DNA of 44,690 nt, taken from Gammaproteobacteria bacterium. GTDB lineage: Bacteria > Pseudomonadota > Gammaproteobacteria > GCA-001735895. The first letter of the stretch is position 1. The number at the start of each line of letters is the position of its first letter. The stretch lies in contig JAHEKJ010000016.1 in the NCBI GenBank assembly GCA_024638385.1, positions 1 through 44,690 on the forward strand, given 5' to 3'. The notes below the pieces were generated by a model. That model was not told where the DNA came from. It worked only from the letters and a program-made list of their open reading frames with translations, and ran no database searches. Shown one piece after another: positions 1 through 9,584 of the stretch. The position numbers and the translations under genes are program-made.

Positions 1-2568
1 CGAGTGCAGCAGGTAGGCGAGCGCGGTTTGCCGGGCGTGACCATCGGAGCGAGAAGCGCCGGCGTTGCCCCAGGCGAGGTAGACCCGCGCGCGCGCGCGC
101 GTCAACGCGACGTAGAGCAGCCTGACGTCCTCGGCCAGTCGCTCGCGGTCGGCCAGCAGGCGGTGGCGCTCGAGTTCGGCCGAGCCGATATCGGCGCAGG
201 CCTCGAGCGCCGGGTCGTGAAACAGCACCGGCAGGTCGGAAGTCGCCGGTTTGCAGCTCCACAGAAACGGCACGAACACCACCGGGTACTGCAAACCCTT
301 GGCCTTGTGGATGGTCACGATCTTGACCAGCGACTCGTCGCTTTCGAGCCGCAGCTCGGCTTCCTCGTCGCGGTTGTCCTCGATTTGCTCGCGCAGCCAC
401 GCGAGCAGCGGTTCGATCCCGGTTGCGCTCGCCGATTGCCGGTGCAGGAGTTCGGCCAGATGCAGCAGGTTGGTCAGGCGGCGTTCGCTGGCGTCGCGCG
501 CGGCAAGTCCGGGCGCGAGTCGCAGGCGTTGCAACAGGCGCTGGAACATCGCGATGAAGCCGCGCTGTTCCCAGGCCTCGCGCAGGCTCGCGAGATCCTC
601 GAGCCAGGCTTGCCAGGCATCGTCGGCGTCGACGATGGCCGCGATGCGGCGATAGTCGAAGCCGAGCAGCGAGGAGGCCAGCGAACGCCGCGCGTAACCC
701 GGGTCGTGAAAGTGCGCGATCGCGAGCAGCAGGTCGTAGAGCCCCCGGGCTTCGTCGCTCTCGAACACCGAGTCGCGGCCGATCGTCACCGCGCGGATAC
801 CCTGGCGGCGCAGCTCGCGGGCCAGCGCCTGGCCTTCGAAAGCCCGGCGCACGAGGATTGCGATGTCGCCGCTCGCGAGCCTCCGGCCATCGAACTGCAC
901 GCCGCCACGAGCGGCGCCGTCGAGCAGCGCCGCGATCTCGCCGACCAGCGCGCGATTGATCCGTTCGCGCATGCGCTCGCGGCTGAACGGTCGGCCCTGC
1001 TCGTCGAGCGGCAGCTGCCACAGCGTCAGTGCCGGCGCCGGGCGGCCGTCGAGCAGCAGCCCGAAAGCCGCGTTGTCGGGCGCCGCGTCGATCGGGTTAT
1101 AGGCGATCGCGTCGCCGTAGACGAACGGAGCCTGGCGCCGCGTGAACAGCGTGTTGACCGCGCGTACCAGGTCCGGTTGCGAGCGCCAGTTGGTCAGCAG
1201 ATCGTAGTGTCGCGCCGTCGGCAGCCGGCGGGCCTGCATGTAGGTGAAGATATCGCCGCCGCGAAAGCTGTAGATGGCCTGCTTCGGATCGCCGATCAGC
1301 GTCAGGCTCGCGCCACTGTCGGGGGGATAGATATGCTCGAAGATGCGGTATTGCACCGGGTCGGTGTCCTGGAATTCGTCGATCATCGCCGCCGGGTACT
1401 GGCGCCGCAGCGCCGCCGCGAGCTGCGCGCCGCCCGCGCCGTCGAGCGCGTCGCGCAGCAGCGTCAGCTGGTCCTGGAAACTGTAGGTCGCGCGCGCCCG
1501 CTTGACCTCGGCCACGCGCCGCGCGGCGTCGCGGTAGGCATCGGCGATCAGCCACGGCCCGAGTTGCGCATCGAGCCCGGCCCAGTCGGCGGCCAGCGGA
1601 TCGAGCGCGACGAAGAATTCATGCTCGAGCTCGGGGTCGCGACCGACCTGGGTCGGTTTCGAGTGCGCGCGCAGCGCGGTCGCGGCAAGCTGCTCGAAAC
1701 CGGCGAAGGGCATCGCTGCGGGGTGCGCGAAAAAATCCCCGGCAGCGGCCAGCAGCCGCGCGCAGCCGTCGGCGTGAAACGGCGAAGTCTTGCGGTTCCG
1801 GCTCAGGGCCTTCGACTGCGTGAGGATGCGCTCGAGCGCATCGCGATGCTGCCGCCATTGCGGCGCCAGCGCGGCGAGCTGGCGGCCGATGCGACGCGCA
1901 TCGGCAACCCGCTCCGCGAGCCCGCCGGCGACTTCGGGCAAAAGTCGCAGCATCGGCTTGCGGCGGAGTTCGAGCAGGATTTCAAGCAGCGCGTCGGGCG
2001 TCCTGAGATGCGGCTCGACGAGTCGCCAGGCGTCTGCGTCGAGCGGGTAGATGCGCGCTCGCCACCAGTCCTTCAGCGCCGCCTCCCACAGGTCGTCGTC
2101 GCTGGCGACGAGTTCGCTGTCGAAAAACTGCTTGCCGGCGACGGCGTGATCCTGCAGGCAGCGTTGGCAGAAAGCGTGAATCGTCGAGATCGCCGCCTCG
2201 TCCATCGTGCGCAGCGCGTAGCGCAGCCGGTTCAGCCAGAGCTCCCCGGTCGCGGCGTCTTCGTCGCCGAAACGCGCGCGCAGCAGCGCGTCGAAATCGG
2301 TCGCCGGCGCGGCCCGATCCTCGAGCAGCTCGAGCATCGTGTACAGGCGTGCGCGCACCCGGCCGCGCAGCTCCTCGGTCGCCGCGTTGGTGAAGGTCAC
2401 GACGAGGATTTGCTCGGGACGGTGGCCGGCCAGGACCTGCCGCAGGTAGAGGTCGGCCAGCGTATGCGTTTTGCCGGTGCCGGCGCTCGCCTCGATCAGC
2501 CGAATCCCGTCGAGCTCGAGCTCGAGCAGGGTCGTGGCGTCGAGCGCGATCGCGCGCGGGCTAGCCAC
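1..2568 (-). CDS. recB: RecB, exonuclease V beta subunit (C-terminus off window)
   Basis: ATP-dependent 3'-5' helicase and nuclease subunit of RecBCD, which processes double-strand ends for recombination. The reading frame is open to the left edge, so 856 codons of a protein usually near 1,180 residues are visible. SF1 helicase motifs appear in order: Walker A EASAGTGKT (Lys about 33), motif II IDEFQDTD (Asp about 397), motif III LIGDPKQAIYSFRGGD, motif IV NWRSQPDLVRAVN, motif V TIHKAKGLQYP (about 750) and motif VI YVALTRARARVYLAWG (about 820). The C-terminal nuclease domain would lie outside. The GTG at 2568 gives an N-terminus close in length to E. coli RecB; a GTG at 2580 is an in-frame alternative. 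Either start overlaps the recC stop, so translation is probably coupled. recD, if present, would be off window. Confidence 0.95.
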   Translation of the reverse strand, partial: MASPRAIALDATTLLELELDGIRLIEASAGTGKTHTLADLYLRQVLAGHRPEQILVVTFTNAATEELRGRVRARLYTMLELLEDRAAPATDFDALLRARFGDEDAATGELWLNRLRYALRTMDEAAISTIHAFCQRCLQDHAVAGKQFFDSELVASDDDLWEAALKDWWRARIYPLDADAWRLVEPHLRTPDALLEILLELRRKPMLRLLPEVAGGLAERVADARRIGRQLAALAPQWRQHRDALERILTQSKALSRNRKTSPFHADGCARLLAAAGDFFAHPAAMPFAGFEQLAATALRAHSKPTQVGRDPELEHEFFVALDPLAADWAGLDAQLGPWLIADAYRDAARRVAEVKRARATYSFQDQLTLLRDALDGAGGAQLAAALRRQYPAAMIDEFQDTDPVQYRIFEHIYPPDSGASLTLIGDPKQAIYSFRGGDIFTYMQARRLPTARHYDLLTNWRSQPDLVRAVNTLFTRRQAPFVYGDAIAYNPIDAAPDNAAFGLLLDGRPAPALTLWQLPLDEQGRPFSRERMRERINRALVGEIAALLDGAARGGVQFDGRRLASGDIAILVRRAFEGQALARELRRQGIRAVTIGRDSVFESDEARGLYDLLLAIAHFHDPGYARRSLASSLLGFDYRRIAAIVDADDAWQAWLEDLASLREAWEQRGFIAMFQRLLQRLRLAPGLAARDASERRLTNLLHLAELLHRQSASATGIEPLLAWLREQIEDNRDEEAELRLESDESLVKIVTIHKAKGLQYPVVFVPFLWSCKPATSDLPVLFHDPALEACADIGSAELERHRLLADRERLAEDVRLLYVALTRARARVYLAWGNAGASRSDGHARQTALAYLLHS

Positions 2569-5500
2569 GACTTCCGTCACCGGCGACGGCGACGCCGTAG
2601 ACTCGCTCGGCGAGGCTTTGAAAACGCGGTTCGGCCAGCGGGTCGGCGAGTCCGGGCGGCAACGCGAGGCGGATATAACGATCCTCGACCTCGCCCGCCG
2701 GTGCGCCCCTGTGTTCGCGCGTATACCAGGCGCCGGCCGCGGACTTGCGCGCCTCGTCGGCGTCTTTGCCCTTTGCCCACGCGAGGCTGGTCTCGGCAAA
2801 CAGCGGTAATGGGCAGGCCTGGCCGGCGCGATAAATCTCGAGGTATTCGTCGAGCAGCGCGCGTGCGTCGTCGCGCTCGAGCGGCGCGAAGCACGGACCC
2901 GCGCCGTCGCGCAGTATCAGCCGGCTGACCTCGCCCGGCGCGAGCCGGTCGGCGGCACACAGGACCAGGTGTTCGAGCCACAGCGAAACCAGCGCGCGGC
3001 CGCGCAGTGACCGGCTGGCGCTGTAGCGCAGCAAACCGCCGCCGGCGATGCAATCCGCGATCTCGCCGCGCAGGCGCGAGCCGTCGTCGAGCCGGCATTC
3101 GATCTGGCGTACTTCGAAGCTGCTGCCACGGTAGGGCTCGAGGCATTCGAGTAATTCGCCGAACTCGTCGAGCAAGCCGTCCCACGCCCAGTCCGCGGCG
3201 CGGCCGTGCGGCAACAGGCCCTCTGCGCGATAGGGATCCGGCGCGATTTCGGCGCCGGCCATCCAGTCGCGGCTGACGCGCCCGCCGAGATCCCATTTCT
3301 GCAGCGCCGACAGGACGAAGCATTCCTCGTCTTCGGCGACCGGTTCGTCGGGCAGCCAGATGCCGAGTCGCTGCTGGAAGAAATAGCGTACCGGATGGGC
3401 GAAGAAACGGCAGAGGCTGTCGACGTCGATCTCGGTCGGCGCAGGAGCGGTTTCCAGCGCCTGCTCGGGCCAGCCGGCGGCCGACGGCCGCGGCAGGACC
3501 GCCGCCTCCGCGAGCCGGCCCGCGGTGGCGTGCCAGTAGCCATCGTAGGCCCGCGCCGGCGGCGTGAAATTATGCGCCGCGAACGGCTGCATCGGATGCT
3601 CGCGAGTTATCGACCGGCTTGCGCGGACGTCGCCTTGCGCCGGCTCGAAATTCCGATCGACGTAGTCGAGCAGCTCGCGCAGCAGCACCGACGGCTGGCG
3701 CTCGCTGTCGTCCTTGAGACTGCGGCCGCTATAGCTGAAATAGAGATGCCGGCGCGCGCACAGCAGGGTTTCGAGCATCAGGTAGCGGTCTTCGTCGCCG
3801 CGCCGCGGGTCGCCCGGACGCCAGTCGCGTCGCATCAGGTCGAACTCGAGCGGGCGCTCGACGCGGGGAAAGGCGCCGTCGTCGAGGCCGAGTACGCAGA
3901 TGACCGGAAACGGGATATTACGCAAGGGTTGCAGCCCGCAAAACGTGATGCCGCCCGAGTACAGGCGCCCGGGGCGCAGCGTGGTCGCGAGATGCTGCGT
4001 CAGCCAGTAACGCACGAGCGCCGGCGACAACTCGCCGTCGCCGGCTTCGGCAAGGGCGTTGACCGCGTCGCGCAACGGATTGCGAAGGTCGTCGACCGCG
4101 GGCGCGGGCACGAAGAAATCGTCGAGTAAGCGGTGCAGCCGCCGTTGCCATTCGGCGGCAATCGCGTCACGGCCGAGCTCGTCTCGCCAGGCGACGAGGC
4201 GGTCGAACAACAAGCGCAGACGCGCCAACGCGATGCCCTCGTCCGTGCCCAGCGCCGCCAGCGGCGCGATGCCCTGCCAGTGCCTGTCGCCGGTCATCGC
4301 GAAACCGGCGAGCATCCGGTCCCAGCCCTGCTGCCAGGTATTCTGCGCGATCGCCGGCAGGCCGAGCGCCTCGCGCTGGCCCGCGTCGACACCCCAGTGG
4401 ACGCGCGCCCGTTCGAGCAGGTCGCGCACCGTATCGAGCATCGCAGCGCCGATCTCGAAGTGCTCGCGCAATTCGTCGCAATCGAGCAGCGCGAGAATTT
4501 CGGACCGCGTGAAGCGGCTGCGCGGCAAGTCGAGCAACTGCAGGAAGGCGCCGACCTGTGGGTGGCCGTTGGCGACGCTGACGTCGGACAGGTTCCACGG
4601 CAGATAAGGCCGCTGGCTGTCCGCGTCGACCTGGAACACGGCCTCGATATAGGGCGCGTAGCGACCGATCTCCGGCACCATGACGAGGATGTCCTCGCAG
4701 CCGAGATCCGGGTGCCGGTCGAGCAGCGCGGCCAGTTCGTCGTGCAGCACCTGGCATTCGCGCAGCGGGCTATGGCAGACGTGCACCGACAGCGATTCAT
4801 CGACCGCGCGCGACGACGGCGATTCGTCGAGCCGGAACAGGCTCGCCTGTAACGCCGCGAGCGTCGATCCGTCGCTCGGCGGCAGGCTGGCATCGATCTC
4901 GCTGGCGGTCACCGGACCGAGATCGAGCAACAGATCCTGCATCGCCTGGCCCTGCCGGCCCCAGGACGTCAGCAGGCTGTTGCGCGTCTCGAAATAGGCC
5001 GTCTGCGACGGATTTTCGAGGCGTCGCCGGGCGCGCTGTTTCTCGCTGACGAGATCGGCCCAGTACTGGTCGGTCGGGCTGTGCAGATAAAGGCGGACGT
5101 CGGTCGCGCGCGCCAGCGCGTGCACGAACTCGATGGCCAGCGGCGCCAGGCTCGACGGCGCGAACAGCGAGATGCGCGCCGCCAGGGCCGCGTCGGCGGT
5201 GTCCGATTCGAGCGCCTCGATCGCGTCGCGAATGACTCCGACGCGATGGCGCGAATCGCCGCCTTCGAGCAGCGCGCGCCACAGCCGGGCCTGCCAGTGA
5301 TCGTCGCCGCCCTTTGCCCAGCGTTCGATCCAGCGCGGCCGGTAGAGCTGGTAGCGATCGAACAGGACGGCGATGCGTTGCGCCAGTTGCCAGCGTTTGA
5401 TGCCGTCGCCGTCGTCGGCGAGATAGGCCGCGAGCGGCGCGAATTCGCGCCGTCGCCGTTGTCGTCCCAGCAGTTCGAAGACGCGCCAGGCCAGCGTATC

Positions 5501-5767
5501 GATCGCGAATGGATCGGCGCGCTCGGACTTTCCGCCGAGCTTCGCCGCGAGGCCCCAGATCCATTCGGCCGGCTGCAGATACTCGATGTTGGCGGCAATG
5601 CCCTGTTGCTGCGCGATCCGCAGGTTGAGCCAGCGGCCCATCGCGTAGGTCGGGACGACGATCACCTCGGGCGCGAACGGGTCGGCGAGCGGCGCCGCGG
5701 CGAGCTGCTCGACGAGTCGCGCCTGCAGGATCTCGACGCGATTGGAGGTTAGAACGGTTAGCGCCAT
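2561..5767 (-). CDS. recC: RecC, exonuclease V gamma subunit
   Basis: Chi-recognising subunit of RecBCD. The protein is 1,068 residues from the ATG at 5767, slightly shorter than E. coli RecC (about 1,120). Family-typical segments are visible: VVPTYAMGRWLNLRIAQQQGIAAN near the N-terminus, LSVHVCHSPLRECQVLHDELAALLD mid-protein, and GGITFCGLQPLRNIPFPVICVLGLDDGAFPR. The frame is open further upstream to 5989, but that extension looks unlike RecC and contains the candidate promoter, so the MALTVL start is preferred. The stop lies inside the start of recB. E. coli has ptrA between recC and recB; here the two genes are directly adjacent. Confidence 0.95.
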   Translation of the reverse strand: MALTVLTSNRVEILQARLVEQLAAAPLADPFAPEVIVVPTYAMGRWLNLRIAQQQGIAANIEYLQPAEWIWGLAAKLGGKSERADPFAIDTLAWRVFELLGRQRRRREFAPLAAYLADDGDGIKRWQLAQRIAVLFDRYQLYRPRWIERWAKGGDDHWQARLWRALLEGGDSRHRVGVIRDAIEALESDTADAALAARISLFAPSSLAPLAIEFVHALARATDVRLYLHSPTDQYWADLVSEKQRARRRLENPSQTAYFETRNSLLTSWGRQGQAMQDLLLDLGPVTASEIDASLPPSDGSTLAALQASLFRLDESPSSRAVDESLSVHVCHSPLRECQVLHDELAALLDRHPDLGCEDILVMVPEIGRYAPYIEAVFQVDADSQRPYLPWNLSDVSVANGHPQVGAFLQLLDLPRSRFTRSEILALLDCDELREHFEIGAAMLDTVRDLLERARVHWGVDAGQREALGLPAIAQNTWQQGWDRMLAGFAMTGDRHWQGIAPLAALGTDEGIALARLRLLFDRLVAWRDELGRDAIAAEWQRRLHRLLDDFFVPAPAVDDLRNPLRDAVNALAEAGDGELSPALVRYWLTQHLATTLRPGRLYSGGITFCGLQPLRNIPFPVICVLGLDDGAFPRVERPLEFDLMRRDWRPGDPRRGDEDRYLMLETLLCARRHLYFSYSGRSLKDDSERQPSVLLRELLDYVDRNFEPAQGDVRASRSITREHPMQPFAAHNFTPPARAYDGYWHATAGRLAEAAVLPRPSAAGWPEQALETAPAPTEIDVDSLCRFFAHPVRYFFQQRLGIWLPDEPVAEDEECFVLSALQKWDLGGRVSRDWMAGAEIAPDPYRAEGLLPHGRAADWAWDGLLDEFGELLECLEPYRGSSFEVRQIECRLDDGSRLRGEIADCIAGGGLLRYSASRSLRGRALVSLWLEHLVLCAADRLAPGEVSRLILRDGAGPCFAPLERDDARALLDEYLEIYRAGQACPLPLFAETSLAWAKGKDADEARKSAAGAWYTREHRGAPAGEVEDRYIRLALPPGLADPLAEPRFQSLAERVYGVAVAGDGSRG

Positions 5768-5800
5768 AGTGTACGGCAAGACGGTCGTTGCTGGCGCCTG

Positions 5801-5833
5801 ATTATAAGCCGAGCGCGGCTCACCGCATGAGCC
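5801..5833 (-). promoter_or_regulatory. Candidate recC promoter with adjacent inverted repeat
   Basis: On the minus strand a perfect TATAAT lies at 5806-5801, placing a transcript start about 27 bases before the recC ATG. No good -35 hexamer is seen at 16-18 bases. A perfect inverted repeat, GGCTCA-CCGCA-TGAGCC (5817-5833), covers the spacer/-35 area and could be an operator. The -10 call is moderate and the operator role is inference. Confidence 0.35.
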
Positions 5834-5945
5834 TTCCCGGCGGCTGGATTGAAAATTTTTATCAAATACCCCGACAGATTGCATGGCATTGTAGCGGGAT
5901 TGGATTATCATTGGCATCGAACCGAGTAATTCCTCCGCGGACCCG

Positions 5946-6872
5946 ATGGAAACCGCAGCCGACAAGAAATCGCAACAATCCCACGACAACGGCGATCGCC
6001 GCCTTATCGATTCGATAGAGCACGTCTACTACGACGGCTACTGGATACGCTATTACGCGCCGCTCGAGGATTCGCTCGCCAATCGCAAGCGCCTGATCGA
6101 CAGCCTGACGCGCCGTGCCTTTCACCATACCGAGGCCGGCATCAATACGCCCGGCAGAAGCCTCGACCTCGCGCGCGAGGCTTACGAGACCGAGACCGAC
6201 CCGCGGCGCAAGCGGGTCAACGCGGCGATGCTTGCCGGGGCCTTGTTCAATCGCGCGACCGATTTGTTCACGTCGATCGTGGATCTCGGCGAACTCGGCG
6301 TGCAGGTCAGCCACAACAACGAACTGATGCGCGAATGCTCGGATTGTTTCCAGGAGGCGCTGAAGCTCGGCCAGCAGGTCAAGCATTCGAGCGGTTGCGA
6401 GGGAATCGACGAGGTCTGGGGTGAGCCCTTCAAGGCGTTCACGATGCCGATCGCCGATTTTTACCAGTCGCGCTTCGTCAAGATCGCGCAGAGCATGCGC
6501 GACATCGACCGCATCGCCGACTGCATGATCGACGTTTTCTGTCGCCACGAGTTATTTGCCGAGCTGAAGTCGCTGATCGTCGATTACGCCGCGGCCGCGC
6601 GCCACACCGCGGAAACCATGAAGAAGGATCCGATCATCTTCCGAATCTGGCCCGACTTCGTCGCGCTCGGCGAGCAGCTCGATGCATTCGCACCCAAGGC
6701 GCCGGCCGATGCCAGCGAGATCCTGGGGATGCGGCTTGCCCAGGGCCGCGACCTGATTCAGGAAGGGCGCCTGCTGTTGAGCTATATCGCCAGCGCGCGC
6801 GTGCCCATGCCGAAGAGTACCGGCAGTTACATCGAAAAATGCCAGGCGTTCAACGACCAACCGCTGGCATAA
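5946..6872 (+). CDS. Unrecognised soluble helical protein, 308 aa
   Basis: I do not recognise the family. The protein has no signal peptide or membrane segment and is rich in charged, helix-forming stretches. Visible features are a Tyr-rich N-terminal segment (HVYYDGYWIRYYAPLED), HHTEAGINTPGRS, and scattered cysteines (RECSDCF, HSSGCEG, ADCMIDVFCRHE). It reads as an all-alpha domain. Codon use matches its neighbours, which supports a real gene. The ATG at 5946 has only a weak upstream purine run. It ends 38 bases before the 2OG-Fe(II) oxygenase gene on the same strand, so the two probably share a transcript. That could mean a partner or substrate role, but nothing in the sequence proves it. 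Confidence 0.75.
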   Translation: METAADKKSQQSHDNGDRRLIDSIEHVYYDGYWIRYYAPLEDSLANRKRLIDSLTRRAFHHTEAGINTPGRSLDLAREAYETETDPRRKRVNAAMLAGALFNRATDLFTSIVDLGELGVQVSHNNELMRECSDCFQEALKLGQQVKHSSGCEGIDEVWGEPFKAFTMPIADFYQSRFVKIAQSMRDIDRIADCMIDVFCRHELFAELKSLIVDYAAAARHTAETMKKDPIIFRIWPDFVALGEQLDAFAPKAPADASEILGMRLAQGRDLIQEGRLLLSYIASARVPMPKSTGSYIEKCQAFNDQPLA

Positions 6873-6910
6873 TGTCGGGCCCGGTCACGACCTGAATTCG
6901 ACGACGAGAA

Positions 6911-7618
6911 ATGGCAAAGAAACCCAAGTCGGGGGATAACCCGAACATCGTTCGCCTGTGGCCGACGACGCTGCTGGTCAAGCGCTTCGCGCACTATCAG
7001 AAAGTCAACCCGGCGTTGCTCGAACTGTTCTACGCGCACTGCGAACGCGACCGGGGCGGCCCGGTGCATGCCTATGCCAGCAAGGACGATCTGCTCAGCC
7101 AGTACCCGATGCACGCCGAGCTCGGCGAGCTGGCCGAGTTCATCGGCCAGGCGGTCGTCGAGGTCGCGCGCGAAGCCAATCGCGGCCTGTGGCCCGACGA
7201 CGACCGCGTCCGCGTCACGCTGACCGGCCTGTGGTTCCAGATATCCAACCGGCACGCGTTTCACGAGGTACACGTGCACGGCAATGCGTCCTGGTCGGGG
7301 GTTTACTACGTGCAGGCCGGCGATAGCGGCGCGTCGGCGGACGGCGAAGCCGGCGGTCAGCCGAATGGCGTGACGCGGTTCTACGGCCCGCACCTCGAGC
7401 ACATGGCCGGCGGCTTCGGCGACTACGGCAATCTGTACCTGCACCGGAACAGTTGGGATTCTGTCCCGCAGGACGGCAAACTTTGCATCTTCCCGGCGCA
7501 CATCAAGCACATGCCGTTTCCCTACGACGGGGAGCGTGACCGCGTCATCGTGTCCTTCCACGCCCAGGTCTTCGACTCGAGTGGCAACATGAGCTACAAC
7601 TACGGCTTCCAGAATTAA
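6911..7618 (+). CDS. Putative 2OG-Fe(II) oxygenase (TIGR02466 / 2OG-FeII_Oxy_5 type)
   Basis: A 235-residue cytosolic protein of the TIGR02466 type. The double-stranded beta-helix core shows FHEVHVHGNASWSGVYYV, with His118, His121 and His123 in the metal-binding strand region. FPAHIKHMPFPYDGERDRVIVSFHA follows, where His197 or His200 would be the distal ligand and Arg211 the 2-oxoglutarate anchor. A Gly/Ala/Ser-rich insertion (about residues 137-150) separates the core strands. Substrate is unknown for the family; protein or small-molecule hydroxylation is possible. It probably forms an operon with the preceding gene. A REP-like hairpin begins just after the stop. Confidence 0.85.
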   Translation: MAKKPKSGDNPNIVRLWPTTLLVKRFAHYQKVNPALLELFYAHCERDRGGPVHAYASKDDLLSQYPMHAELGELAEFIGQAVVEVAREANRGLWPDDDRVRVTLTGLWFQISNRHAFHEVHVHGNASWSGVYYVQAGDSGASADGEAGGQPNGVTRFYGPHLEHMAGGFGDYGNLYLHRNSWDSVPQDGKLCIFPAHIKHMPFPYDGERDRVIVSFHAQVFDSSGNMSYNYGFQN

Positions 7619-7620
7619 TC

Positions 7621-7700
7621 GGGGGACAGCATACCCGTTTCGCTTCGTTCCCCCGGGCGCTCGAACGGCTCGCGGTAGCGAAACAGGTATACTGTCCCCC
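7621..7700. repeat. REP-like long hairpin between convergent genes
   Basis: Two 24-base arms, 7621-7644 and 7677-7700, are inverted copies matching at 22 of 24 positions, around a 32-base loop. The arm tips read GGGGGACAG and CTGTCCCCC, followed by a TATAC or CATAC core and GTTTCGCT. From memory, GGGGACAGTATAC tips are common in gammaproteobacterial REP/MITE elements linked to Y1 (REP-associated) transposases. It lies 2 bases after the oxygenase stop and 4 bases before the stop of the convergent small membrane gene, so it may also stop transcription from both sides. No transposase is in the window. Confidence 0.75.
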
Positions 7701-7704
7701 TGAC

Positions 7705-7899
7705 TTAGTCGATGACGTAGACGATCCCCGCGCAGGCGAGCACGACGCTGCCGAAGATCAGGTAGTAGTGCAGCCCGACCCGCAGGATGCGCGCGCGGGT
7801 CGACTCGGTGCAGAAGGCGAAGTAAAAGCTCAGCGGCAGCGCGAACAGCAGCAGCGCCGCGAGGTCGGGCAGCGCCAGCCACAGGCTGATCCAGTGCAA
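7705..7899 (-). CDS. Small membrane protein, start uncertain
   Basis: A short frame downstream of mmsA ends at 7705. The TTG at 7899 gives 64 residues with two hydrophobic helices (LWLALPDLAALLLFALPLSF, then YYLIFGSVVLACAGIVYVI) separated by a basic ESTRARILR linker. The frame stays open and hydrophobic further upstream (about GPALSFVATLALLGFALTL), into the mmsA stop, without an ATG or GTG. The true protein may therefore have three helices and begin at a non-standard or distant start. The coherent membrane pattern argues for a real gene; function is unknown. Confidence 0.45.
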   Translation of the reverse strand: MHWISLWLALPDLAALLLFALPLSFYFAFCTESTRARILRVGLHYYLIFGSVVLACAGIVYVID

Positions 7900-7976
7900 C
7901 AGCGTGAGCGCGAACCCCAGCAGCGCGAGGGTCGCGACGAACGATAGCGCCGGACCCAGGACGGCCGCGGGCGCGC

Positions 7977-9503
<1,527 letters not shown>

Positions 9504-9584
9504 GATGACACCTGCATCCTGTCCTGACGGAAAAGGCGACCAGTATAAATCATTCGTTCGCCTTGGTGACAGCCCCGCGCCGGC

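Noticed and set aside
88-110. Run of alternating CG dinucleotides, possible simple repeat or Z-DNA tract
   Set aside because: It lies inside recB motif VI (LTRARARVYL) and is explained by Arg/Ala codons in GC-rich DNA.
4-2928. Long open frame on the plus strand opposite recB
   Set aside because: Antisense shadow of a GC-rich gene; its translation is Arg/Gln/Ala-rich and low complexity, while the minus strand encodes clear RecB motifs.
5768-5989. N-terminal extension of RecC to 5989
   Set aside because: The extension is not RecC-like and contains the TATAAT element; the MALTVL start fits the family.
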